Source of the DNA: SB21 sp964535295
GTDB taxonomy: Bacteria; CLD3; SB21
Reading direction: 5' to 3'
DNA length: 14,187 bases
Assembly (NCBI GenBank): GCA_964535295.1
Contig: CAZHUW010000075.1
Coordinates: 1-14,187 of the forward strand
Shown here: in pieces, positions 7,556 to 14,187 of the stretch
Position numbering within the stretch: the stretch's first letter is position 1
Layout: every line of letters begins with the position of its first letter
Made by a program: the position numbers and the translations under genes
The notes under the pieces: model-generated
Database searches by the model: none
What the model saw: the letters and a program-made list of their open reading frames with translations, nothing else
Told to the model about the DNA's origin: nothing

Positions 7556-8851
7556 CTATATACCGTTAGGTTTAAGAACATGCGGCGTAATAAATATCAG
7601 CAAATCAGTCTTTTTCTTCTCTTTACCTTTGCTGGTGAACAATTTTCCCAAAAGCGGAATATCGCCGAGCAACCAGACTTTTGAGATCGTTTCAACTTCC
7701 GTCTCTTTGAGTAAACCGCCGAGTACGATCGACTCATCGTTCTTGACCATCACCTGCGTCTTGGCATAACGCCTCGAAATGATCGGCTGGCGATTATCGC
7801 CTGATCCGGTATAACCAATAATGTCTTCAATGGTAGGTTCTATCAGCAGAGTGATCATTGAATCGGGATTAATCTTCGGCGTAACCCGTATGGTCACGTT
7901 AATATTCTTGTCGGTAAACGTGATAATGTCTCCCGAAGCGCTCCGGCTGATCGTTTGTATCGGAATGGTCGTCCCTACGGAGATCTCCGCCTTTTGATTA
8001 TCCATCGTCAATATTTTCGGATTGGACAATAATTTGGAATTGGTCTGCGTTTTCAGAAAATTCAAAGAGAACATTAATTTATCCACCGTTAGTTTTCCCA
8101 TCACGACATTCTGCAACCTATCAGCCAGCGGCATGATCGCCGTATAGTCCGTCACATTAGTCGGATCATCGGGATTACGCGCATCAACGGTGCTTGCCGT
8201 GATGGCCTGAGGGAGACCAACGCCGACTTTCTGGTCATCGCCCAATGTCGTTTCATACATCCGGACCTCGATCATTAATTGGCTGAGTTGAAGATCCAGC
8301 CGGTTAATCACCGAATCAAAAACGGACATGCGAAAGGCTATATCGCTGACCACAAGCAGATTCGAACGCTTTTCCTCCGACAGTCCGTTGCGTGTACGAC
8401 TGAGCGCCTCCATTTTCCCTTTTTTACTGAGAAAGGGAGTCAACGTCTCTTTCATATCGAGCGCGTCCACATATTTCAGATCATACACTTTTGTCTCCAT
8501 CGACGCGTTGCGGTCGCTGTCGATCGATTTAACGAAAATGATATCCTTCTCAATGTAATAATCGTAACCGTTGGCTTTCAGGATCGTTTCCAGGGCATCG
8601 TCCAGACTGACGTCATTGAAATGAACGGTCACTTTACCTTTCACATCATTACTGGCCACCAGATTCAAATGATTTTGTTTTGACAGCATTCGCAGAACAT
8701 TGAGTATATCGGCGTCTTTAAAATTCATAGTCAGCTTTGGACTCGAAGTATCCTGTCCATTCAGCGGCGCCGAAACCCAAAGCATAAGGATAATGGTAAC
8801 TGCGGCCACTAACCATGTTAGATGCGGGTAATTGTTAAAATGTGTTTTCAT
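7556..8851 (-). CDS. pilQ: Short PilQ-like secretin
   Basis: Outer-membrane secretin forming the channel through which the pilus leaves the cell. The 431 residues comprise an N-terminal signal segment (hydrophobic about 11-29, Sec type, no lipobox Cys), an STN/N0 domain (about 38-107), one N1/NolW-like domain (about 119-185) and the secretin beta-domain (about 258-426). The last includes NSKLLSNPKILTMDNQKAEI, VGTTIPIQT and the signature LLGDIPLLGKLF (394-405), ending DLLIFITPHVL. Proteobacterial PilQ is often around 700 residues with AMIN domains; these are absent, leaving a minimal secretin closer in layout to MshL-type proteins. AAAAGG lies 6 bases before the ATG. The gene follows the PilP-like gene by 30 bases, as in pilMNOPQ operons. 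Confidence 0.92.
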   Translation of the reverse strand: MKTHFNNYPHLTWLVAAVTIILMLWVSAPLNGQDTSSPKLTMNFKDADILNVLRMLSKQNHLNLVASNDVKGKVTVHFNDVSLDDALETILKANGYDYYIEKDIIFVKSIDSDRNASMETKVYDLKYVDALDMKETLTPFLSKKGKMEALSRTRNGLSEEKRSNLLVVSDIAFRMSVFDSVINRLDLQLSQLMIEVRMYETTLGDDQKVGVGLPQAITASTVDARNPDDPTNVTDYTAIMPLADRLQNVVMGKLTVDKLMFSLNFLKTQTNSKLLSNPKILTMDNQKAEISVGTTIPIQTISRSASGDIITFTDKNINVTIRVTPKINPDSMITLLIEPTIEDIIGYTGSGDNRQPIISRRYAKTQVMVKNDESIVLGGLLKETEVETISKVWLLGDIPLLGKLFTSKGKEKKKTDLLIFITPHVLKPNGI

Positions 8852-8881
8852 ATCAAACCTTTTATGTTAAAATTTCTTCAT

Positions 8882-9367
8882 TCATTCATCTTCAGGCAAA
8901 ACCAACGTAAAACTAAGGTCATTTTTCTTCAAAACGACGTTGGCGGCTCGAATATCCACTACGCGGTATCCATTGATGATTTCGCCGACACTCAGTATCT
9001 GATCGTTGATCAGCGCGTACGATTGATTTCCGTTCTTTGAAATAGCCGTCAGATGCAGATTTCCGGGTCTTTGGCTCATGAGAGATTCAATAACCTTATT
9101 AAGATTGGCACGGGAGATATTTTCCTTATCTCTGCGAAATGGATCGCGCTTCCAGCCTGTAGCCGGAAAGTCAACCGGAATGGATCGGGCATTGGAAACT
9201 GCAGATGACGGATCTTGTGTATTTTGAGCAGCCGATTGCACCGCTTTGTCAGTCCCGGGTTTTCTGTTCTTCGGCTCCGATGTAAGAAGATCATAAACGG
9301 CATATGACGCCACTACGGCAAGTAAGATAAACAGGCGCTTCTGCGATTTGGTTATGGCTGTTTTCAT
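8882..9367 (-). CDS. pilP: PilP-like periplasmic alignment protein with N-terminal membrane helix
   Basis: A 161-residue protein with a membrane helix (about 11-28), a low-complexity Ser/Ala/Gln-rich linker (about 30-65), the motif GWKRDPF (71-77) and a small beta domain (about 100-158). The RDPF motif and the pattern LTAISKNGNQSYALIN followed by VGEIINGYRVVDI are those of the PilP/GspC homology region. In known systems this domain links the PilN/PilO complex to the N0 domain of the secretin. Classical PilP is a lipoprotein; here there is no lipobox Cys, so it is probably anchored by an uncleaved helix, as in GspC. It starts 9 bases after PilO with no Shine-Dalgarno-like sequence, which implies coupled translation. 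Confidence 0.83.
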   Translation of the reverse strand: MKTAITKSQKRLFILLAVVASYAVYDLLTSEPKNRKPGTDKAVQSAAQNTQDPSSAVSNARSIPVDFPATGWKRDPFRRDKENISRANLNKVIESLMSQRPGNLHLTAISKNGNQSYALINDQILSVGEIINGYRVVDIRAANVVLKKNDLSFTLVLPEDE

Positions 9368-9376
9368 ATTTTTAAT

Positions 9377-9946
9377 TTATTTGACTTTATTTTGTTTTCT
9401 TCCCGCGATGCGTACACTTGCGCGCGCATCCAATCTTACATGATCTGATTTGTTCTGAGGTACCATCTTAAAATCGGTAAAGTTGATTATAAACGGGAGC
9501 CGGTTCGCTTTTTCAAGCATCATGCCGATGTCCAGGAAACGCCCCTCAAATTCAAACAATACCGGCAACTCGAAACTTTCGCCGGAGTCGGCCAAACGGG
9601 TTTTGGCCAGGAGCGAATCCGTAGAGAAATTCATCGTCCTTATTTTGACCTGATAACCGGCAGTTAACCGGTTCAGCTGGCTCATAGCCGATGAGATGGC
9701 GTTGGGTGAAATAAGCCGTTTACGCAGATTCTCCACCGTGCGGGCCGACTGATCGCGCCGATCGCGCATGTCAGGAATTTGCCGGATCCGCCGGATCGCA
9801 AAATCGATCTCTTGATCGGTCTGCAGCGTTTCCGCCTGCATCCGATCGATATCCTTTTTCACCGGCAAAAACACCAAAAGAAAATAGGCAGCCGAAACGG
9901 CTATGATTACCGTTATGAATATCCAAAATTTAATTTGACTTTTCAT
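9377..9946 (-). CDS. pilO: PilO-like inner membrane alignment protein
   Basis: A bitopic inner-membrane protein, 189 residues from this start. It has a short cytoplasmic tail, one membrane helix (about 5-28), a charged coiled coil (about 29-80: VKKDIDRMQAE, then RRIRQIPDMRDRRDQ) and a periplasmic ferredoxin-like domain (about 84-180) with the PilO pattern ELPVLFEFEGRFLDIGMML. In known systems PilO pairs with PilN through the coiled coil and periplasmic domain. An alternative ATG at 9952 gives a 4-base ATGA overlap with pilMN, but the purine block AAGAAGAG (9953-9960) touches that ATG directly while sitting 6 bases before the ATG at 9946, so 9946 is preferred. Confidence 0.87.
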   Translation of the reverse strand: MKSQIKFWIFITVIIAVSAAYFLLVFLPVKKDIDRMQAETLQTDQEIDFAIRRIRQIPDMRDRRDQSARTVENLRKRLISPNAISSAMSQLNRLTAGYQVKIRTMNFSTDSLLAKTRLADSGESFELPVLFEFEGRFLDIGMMLEKANRLPFIINFTDFKMVPQNKSDHVRLDARASVRIAGRKQNKVK

Positions 9947-9948
9947 GA

Positions 9949-11946
9949 TCATCTCTTCTTTGCGATCAATTCAAACAACAGGACCGACTCGGCAGCGTCA
10001 TGTCGCTTTTCTTTTAATTGTACGTCCTGGAAGAAGGGGTTCTTCTCCATCGCGGTTATCAAATTCAACAAATGTATGTCTGCGTAAAAAACGTCCTTAT
10101 ATACCGTGCCTTTGACGTGCAGTTCCTTGGGTGCATCGGGAGGCTTTAAGCCTGCGTTTCCGTTGGATTTCATGTTCTGACCGGTTCCCGACCGGCGCAA
10201 CTCGATCTCGTTATACGCTTCTCCCCAGCTGAGTTCGTCCAATACGATTTCATCGGGTATGATGCCGCTGACCCACCTCAATATAGAGGTCACGGAAGAG
10301 TCCTGCAGGGTTTCCTCCTTGATCTTCGTCTGAACGGTGTTCAACGTGTTTATTTCATTCATCAGTGTTTCGTATTCGCGATTCTCATTCCGAACACGTT
10401 CCAAAGATTCCTTATAGGTCAAAAGAATAATATTTGTATCGCTGTTCTTTTTATTCATAATAAAAAGGGAACTCCCACAGATTCCGAGCAATACGATAAA
10501 ACCTGAAATGGCCTTTGACAAGGCTTTGCGGTAACTCAATTCTTTTTTGGCGTGCGGCGGTAAAAAATTCAGGTCGGATCCTTTGGAAAGAGCTGCGCCG
10601 ATCGTGTCCATCGGTAATGATTCCTGCTCTTTACTTTGAGCGGACTGCATGAACGAGACGCCTTCAGTCACAAAAAGCGGTCGCATACGCTGACTAAGGA
10701 ACGACTCCAAAAAAGATCTGAGCCTTTTCAGGCGGATCGCATTCCCTGTGAAATAGATATTATCGTACGTTTCAACATTAAAATTCTCTTTATAGTAGTC
10801 CAGCGACATGCGGATCTCTGAGGCTAGCTTTTCCGCGACCGGGCGCATCATCACGGCTATCTCAGAATGCGGAATTCCTTGCGAAGTCTTCCCATCGGCA
10901 ACCTCATGCGGCAGGCCTATTTCTATTTTTAGCGCTTCAGCTTCTTCCCATGACAGAATATAGGATTTGTTATCCACAAATATCGTTTGCATCAGCGCCG
11001 ACGTAAAGTGATTACCGCCCACCGGGATCTCACGCGCAAACTGTAGTGTGTTACTTCTGAAGAAGGTCAGGTGGCAGTTTTCAAAACCAATGTCGATCAC
11101 AAGGCTGTTGGTACTTTTTCCGGGTATGCATTTCATGAAATTCCATTGCGCGATAGGACGGATCGTCAGTTTGGAAGGGATGATCTTCGCCCGTTCCATA
11201 ATTTCAAGATGATGCCTGATCTGATCTTCTTTAACAGCAATCACAAGAACGTAGAACTCGCCGGCAGCCGGAGCTTGTTCCTCATCCAGGATGATATAAT
11301 GAAGTATCGTAGGCGCATCATTAAAAAAATGGAGTTCCTTTTTGTTTTTCCATAACAAGGCTTCGTGGATCTCTTTCTTGGATACCTTCGGCATACGCAA
11401 AAGTCTCATGTTCACATCAGATCCGCAGATAAGCGACGTGACAGGGCTGTTATTTGATTTGATTTTCCGGAGTATCTGCTCTACCTGATGTCCGATGGCC
11501 AGTGTATCTCCCCGCTGAATTTCATCCAGTCCGATTTTTTCAACTTGAACGACTTCCCGTTTGTTTCCCAAGGTTCGGACTTTAACGGCACTGATGGCAT
11601 GCGGCTTTACCTCAATTCCGATCGAAGTCTTTGAAAAAGGTCTTTCCCACCATTTCAACTTCTTTGCGCTGGAAGAAGGATATTCGTCCACGGGATCACT
11701 AACTTGAGTGAGCGTTTCGGTATGTTCATTAGGCAGGAATTGATCTGAATTGACAGGTTCATGTTCCGTTATAAATCGGTCCAATTGATTACCGGTAATG
11801 ATTTCATCGTTTATTTGAGATTCGACGGAATCGGATTCGATTGTGTCGAGAACCCCTTCTTTTGGCGCGTCTTTGATGATCTCCATCAATAATAAGCTGG
11901 AAGGGTCCGCCGTTTCATTCGTCACATTGTAATCATCTTTAAACAT
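9949..11946 (-). CDS. pilMN: PilM-PilN fusion protein
   Basis: A single 665-residue protein joins the actin-like PilM and the bitopic PilN. Residues 1-100 are an acidic, Ser/Thr-rich, probably disordered extension. About 103-455 is PilM: SIGIEVKPHAISAVKV at the first phosphate loop, the second loop in SLVIDIGFENCHL with EIPVGG, and the adenosine-side segment IYFTGNAIRLKRL, ending in IGAALS. Only KGSD separates this from LNFLPP (459-464), equivalent to the INLLP peptide with which PilN binds PilM. A membrane helix (about 480-497), coiled coil and periplasmic PilN domain follow to the end. Topology is consistent, with PilM and the linker inside and the PilN domain outside. The start at 11946 is chosen over 11994 because GAGGTG lies 4 bases upstream; this gives an 8-base overlap with the preceding ATPase gene. 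No internal ATG lies at the junction apart from one within the PilM C-terminus. Confidence 0.9.
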   Translation of the reverse strand: MFKDDYNVTNETADPSSLLLMEIIKDAPKEGVLDTIESDSVESQINDEIITGNQLDRFITEHEPVNSDQFLPNEHTETLTQVSDPVDEYPSSSAKKLKWWERPFSKTSIGIEVKPHAISAVKVRTLGNKREVVQVEKIGLDEIQRGDTLAIGHQVEQILRKIKSNNSPVTSLICGSDVNMRLLRMPKVSKKEIHEALLWKNKKELHFFNDAPTILHYIILDEEQAPAAGEFYVLVIAVKEDQIRHHLEIMERAKIIPSKLTIRPIAQWNFMKCIPGKSTNSLVIDIGFENCHLTFFRSNTLQFAREIPVGGNHFTSALMQTIFVDNKSYILSWEEAEALKIEIGLPHEVADGKTSQGIPHSEIAVMMRPVAEKLASEIRMSLDYYKENFNVETYDNIYFTGNAIRLKRLRSFLESFLSQRMRPLFVTEGVSFMQSAQSKEQESLPMDTIGAALSKGSDLNFLPPHAKKELSYRKALSKAISGFIVLLGICGSSLFIMNKKNSDTNIILLTYKESLERVRNENREYETLMNEINTLNTVQTKIKEETLQDSSVTSILRWVSGIIPDEIVLDELSWGEAYNEIELRRSGTGQNMKSNGNAGLKPPDAPKELHVKGTVYKDVFYADIHLLNLITAMEKNPFFQDVQLKEKRHDAAESVLLFELIAKKR

Positions 11947-12775
11947 ACGACACCTCTTTACGGCGGATGTTGCGTGCAAGCAGATCTTCGTCAATGATAT
12001 TCAATTGCTCGCTGACCTTGCTGAGATACGCCTGGTGACAAATGTTGATGGCCTTGCGCGGAAATCCGCTGCTGTATTCATATATCTGCTTCAGAGCGCT
12101 TTTAGTGAACACATGATCAAGGGTTTCATGGCCCGAACGGCGCAGGCGATGGCTGATCATTTGATACAGCTCGTTTTCATCGAAGGGATGAAGGACATAC
12201 GATGCCGCGATCCGATCCATAAAATTAGGCATCGTGCGAATTTTGTCCGCAAATTCCAGCTGCGCAAACACGATCACCTGTATCAGCTTGGATTCATTGG
12301 TCTCATAATTCAATAAACCCCGTATGACTTCCATCATCGGTTGACTGAGTTTTTGTCCTTCGTCGATAATGAGAACCGGTATCTTTTTTTCGTTGACTCC
12401 CTTGAAATAGAGAAAGCTTTGAAGGGCTTCTTTAAATTCCAATGTAGAAACTGCTTTAGTTTTTATATTGAACAGGCGGCTAAGGTGCATCAGAAATTCG
12501 AGTTCGTCAACGAACTGCGGATCGAGGATCAGGCGGAACATGTAATCCGTTTTTTCCTGGAAAAGGCGCATCAGAATACGGCCGACGGTGGTTTTTCCGG
12601 TTCCGACATCGCCCAGCACTACGCCTAGACCCGAACGTAGACGTATGGAAGATTCCAGCGCCTGCAGGCACGCCACATGCTGTTTTGAAAAGTAAAAAAG
12701 ATGAGGATCCGGCGACATTGAAAACGGGTTTCGTTTGATTGCCGGTACGATCATATTTTCTTTTGATGAATACAT
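11939..12775 (-). CDS. ExeA/MshM-like AAA ATPase
   Basis: A 278-residue cytoplasmic ATPase of the ExeA/GspA/TniB-type AAA group. It opens with the family entry motif NPFSMSPDPHLFYFS (16-30), followed by Walker A GDVGTGKT (55-62), Walker B VLIIDEGQ (134-141), a sensor-like segment FAQLEFADKI (170-179) and DRIAASYVLHPFDENEL (187-203), which matches the arginine-finger region. The C-terminal helical lid contains SGFPRKAINICHQA. ExeA/GspA has a membrane helix and a peptidoglycan-binding domain after the AAA part and helps insert the secretin through the wall. Here only the AAA module is present, as in MshM of the MSHA pilus. The role is inferred as ATP-driven assembly or placement of the pilus complex. 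AAGGA lies 6 bases before the ATG, and the 3' end overlaps pilMN by 8 bases. Confidence 0.88.
   Translation of the reverse strand: MYSSKENMIVPAIKRNPFSMSPDPHLFYFSKQHVACLQALESSIRLRSGLGVVLGDVGTGKTTVGRILMRLFQEKTDYMFRLILDPQFVDELEFLMHLSRLFNIKTKAVSTLEFKEALQSFLYFKGVNEKKIPVLIIDEGQKLSQPMMEVIRGLLNYETNESKLIQVIVFAQLEFADKIRTMPNFMDRIAASYVLHPFDENELYQMISHRLRRSGHETLDHVFTKSALKQIYEYSSGFPRKAINICHQAYLSKVSEQLNIIDEDLLARNIRRKEVSYV
11951..11959 (-). promoter_or_regulatory. Ribosome binding site for the pilMN start
   Basis: The - strand reads AAAGAGGTG-TCGT-ATG, an almost ideal Shine-Dalgarno match and spacing for the ATG at 11946. It lies within the last codons of the upstream ATPase gene. It fixes the start 16 codons downstream of the longest possible reading frame. 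Confidence 0.7.
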
Positions 12776-12780
12776 TTTCG

Positions 12781-12786
12781 ATCCTT
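12781..12786 (-). promoter_or_regulatory. Ribosome binding site for the ExeA/MshM-like gene
   Basis: AAGGAT on the - strand lies just upstream of the ATG at 12775 (AAGGA, 6 bases of spacing). It sits in the 18-base gap after the diguanylate cyclase stop and supports the annotated start. Confidence 0.6.
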
Positions 12787-12793
12787 ATTGATT

Positions 12794-14095
12794 TTAACCA
12801 ACGGCCATCACACAATTACGGCCGGCTTCTTTGGCCTTATATAAACCGGCGTCCGCACTTTCTATCAACTGTTTGACATTAAGGGAATCGTCGGGAAAGG
12901 TAGCCACTCCAGCGCTGATCGTAAGGTTACCAAGAGGCTGTTTTTCCTGATGCGGGAAACACGTTTCTTCGATCTTTTTTCTTAATTTTTCAGCAATGAT
13001 CAGCGCTTGCATTTTACTGGTCTCCGGCAGTATCAGGGCAAATTCTTCACCTCCATACCGGCATTCCATATCGCAGACCCGCGTTGTCTCACGAAACACG
13101 GCCGCTACTTTCTTCAATACCTCATCCCCCGCCTGGTGTCCGTTCGTATCGTTGTATTTTTTGAAATGGTCCACATCAACCAGGATCAGGGACATTTTGA
13201 GAAAATGCCGCATGGATCTTTGCATTTCGCGATCCAATTCATCATTAAAGAAACGCCGGTTGTATAAGCCGGTCAGCCCGTCTGTGATCGCCTGCTGTTT
13301 GAAATTGCGGTAATTCTCCTGAAGGAAATTGTAAACATCCACATGACCCAGGGTCAATCCTACGGAATACGCGTAGCGCTGAAGCAGGTCCTTACTTTCG
13401 ATGAGACGTTGCTTATTCTTCTGGCCGACCATGAGAATCGCGGTAGTATTGGTCTTGCCGCGATAACTCTCCACCATCTCCTCCGGGTTATCGATGCTGA
13501 CGATCGGGATCAGATAGATGACTTCCGACCCCAGGATTTTACGTAAATGATGGATATGCGAAAGATTTTGATTATCGATACGGGAGTCTTCCAAGTCGTC
13601 CACGATAAAATAGCTTTTGCGATGATTCAAAAGATCGATGTAGGGACGTTTATCGGTTTGAATATTCAGTTCGCTTAGAGATTCCAGCGAGACGTTGGAC
13701 CAGGAAATGGGAATCAGTTTGTTTTGTTTTTTGTCATAGATCCAAAGTACGGCGCTGTCAAAACCCAGATTTTCACATAAGGACAAGGTGGTCGTCTTGA
13801 GCAGAACTTTGCGGTCGGTGATAGTGAAGAGATTCTGCGTTGCATTATTCAGCCTGATCAGCATTTGACTGTAATTGCGCTCCTGCTGAATGACCTGTTT
13901 GAACCAATGATTCTCTTTTTCTAACGCGATATTCTCTTCAACAAACGTACGCAGGTTCATCTGCGCTTTTTCATAAATGGTTTGTTCGAGATACTTGGTT
14001 TCGGCCTCAAGAGCGTCCGAATTGAATAGGCCCTTGCGCCCGATGTTTTTCAGAGAATCGAAGAAGAACATGGCGCGTTTCTTTAATGCATACAA
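12794..14095 (-). CDS. GAF-GGDEF diguanylate cyclase
   Basis: A 433-residue cytoplasmic enzyme predicted to make cyclic di-GMP from two GTP. It has an N-terminal coiled coil (about 28-85), a GAF-like sensory domain (about 88-250) and a GGDEF domain (about 265-433). The catalytic domain is intact: TDGLTGLYNRR (271-281), metal-binding Asp307 in LVDVDHFKKYND, and the active-site loop GGEEF (348-352). An RxxD inhibitory site (RVCD, 339-342) lies exactly five residues before the loop, so product feedback is likely retained. It is the first gene visible in the pilus operon, ending 18 bases before the ATPase gene; c-di-GMP commonly controls type IV pilus activity. There is no EAL domain. The start is uncertain: neither the ATG at 14095 nor the one at 14071 has a clear ribosome site. 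The 92 bases upstream to the window end show no convincing promoter. Confidence 0.92.
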   Translation of the reverse strand: MYALKKRAMFFFDSLKNIGRKGLFNSDALEAETKYLEQTIYEKAQMNLRTFVEENIALEKENHWFKQVIQQERNYSQMLIRLNNATQNLFTITDRKVLLKTTTLSLCENLGFDSAVLWIYDKKQNKLIPISWSNVSLESLSELNIQTDKRPYIDLLNHRKSYFIVDDLEDSRIDNQNLSHIHHLRKILGSEVIYLIPIVSIDNPEEMVESYRGKTNTTAILMVGQKNKQRLIESKDLLQRYAYSVGLTLGHVDVYNFLQENYRNFKQQAITDGLTGLYNRRFFNDELDREMQRSMRHFLKMSLILVDVDHFKKYNDTNGHQAGDEVLKKVAAVFRETTRVCDMECRYGGEEFALILPETSKMQALIIAEKLRKKIEETCFPHQEKQPLGNLTISAGVATFPDDSLNVKQLIESADAGLYKAKEAGRNCVMAVG

Positions 14096-14187
14096 AAAGA
14101 CAAAAGAAGGAAACTGTCTCTTTTTTTGAGTGTTTCGACGATGCAGACAAATAGTTTCGGATATTGAGTTCTTGCTACCGCTTTCCA

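Noticed and set aside
8279..8683. 134-codon open frame on the + strand inside the secretin gene
   Set aside because: It is antisense to strongly conserved secretin N-domains and its translation shows no recognisable fold.
10508..10580. Sequencing error falsely merging pilM and pilN
   Set aside because: Both domains are in the same frame with an intact junction, and no start codon with a ribosome site lies at the PilN boundary; a single indel could not give this arrangement from two overlapping genes without leaving extra residues.
11947..11994. Longer N-terminus for PilMN starting at 11994
   Set aside because: It would overlap the upstream ATPase gene by 56 bases without a ribosome site, while the ATG at 11946 has an excellent one.
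14171..14187. Possible sigma-54 promoter (TGGAAAGCGGTAGCAAG) on the - strand upstream of the diguanylate cyclase
   Set aside because: The GG and GC elements are 9 rather than 10 bases apart and the flanking bases match the -24/-12 consensus poorly.

Overview
The window is of moderate GC and densely coded. It holds one large sensor kinase gene on the + strand (about 1-3420) and, facing it, a run of nine closely spaced genes on the - strand (14095 down to 3763). Between them is a 342-base convergent spacer filled with palindromic repeats. The organism is Gram-negative, because the window encodes a secretin plus PilN/PilO/PilP-type periplasmic proteins. It uses sigma-54 activators and large multi-PAS kinases. 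This, with environmental-type palindromes in the spacer, suggests a free-living bacterium such as a deltaproteobacterial or FCB-group lineage (Ignavibacteriota, Calditrichota or KSB1-like). The taxonomic guess is low confidence.

The nine-gene - strand cluster reads as one operon. In transcription order it encodes a GAF-GGDEF diguanylate cyclase, an ExeA/MshM-like AAA ATPase, a PilM-PilN fusion, PilO, PilP, a short PilQ-like secretin, PilT, an NtrC-type sigma-54 activator and a receiver-histidine kinase. Gaps run from -23 to +30 bases and several neighbours overlap, so translational coupling is likely. The central genes build the type IV pilus alignment complex, from cytoplasmic PilM through inner-membrane PilN/O and periplasmic PilP to the outer-membrane secretin, plus the retraction motor. 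The ends of the operon add c-di-GMP synthesis and a two-component system. No pilin, PilB extension ATPase, PilC platform protein or prepilin peptidase is present, so those must lie elsewhere.

The main oddities are four. PilM and PilN are a single polypeptide, joined at the PilM-binding motif of PilN with almost no linker. The NtrC-type regulator appears to carry an N-terminal transmembrane helix whose codons begin inside pilT. The operon's histidine kinase has Gly in place of the acidic residue after its phospho-accepting His. The convergent spacer holds at least three different inverted repeats, one a perfect 19-bp stem that probably ends transcription of the + strand kinase.

The + strand kinase has six PAS domains, a HisKA/HATPase core and a C-terminal receiver. 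It probably starts before the window. No RNA genes, transposases or CRISPR arrays were seen.
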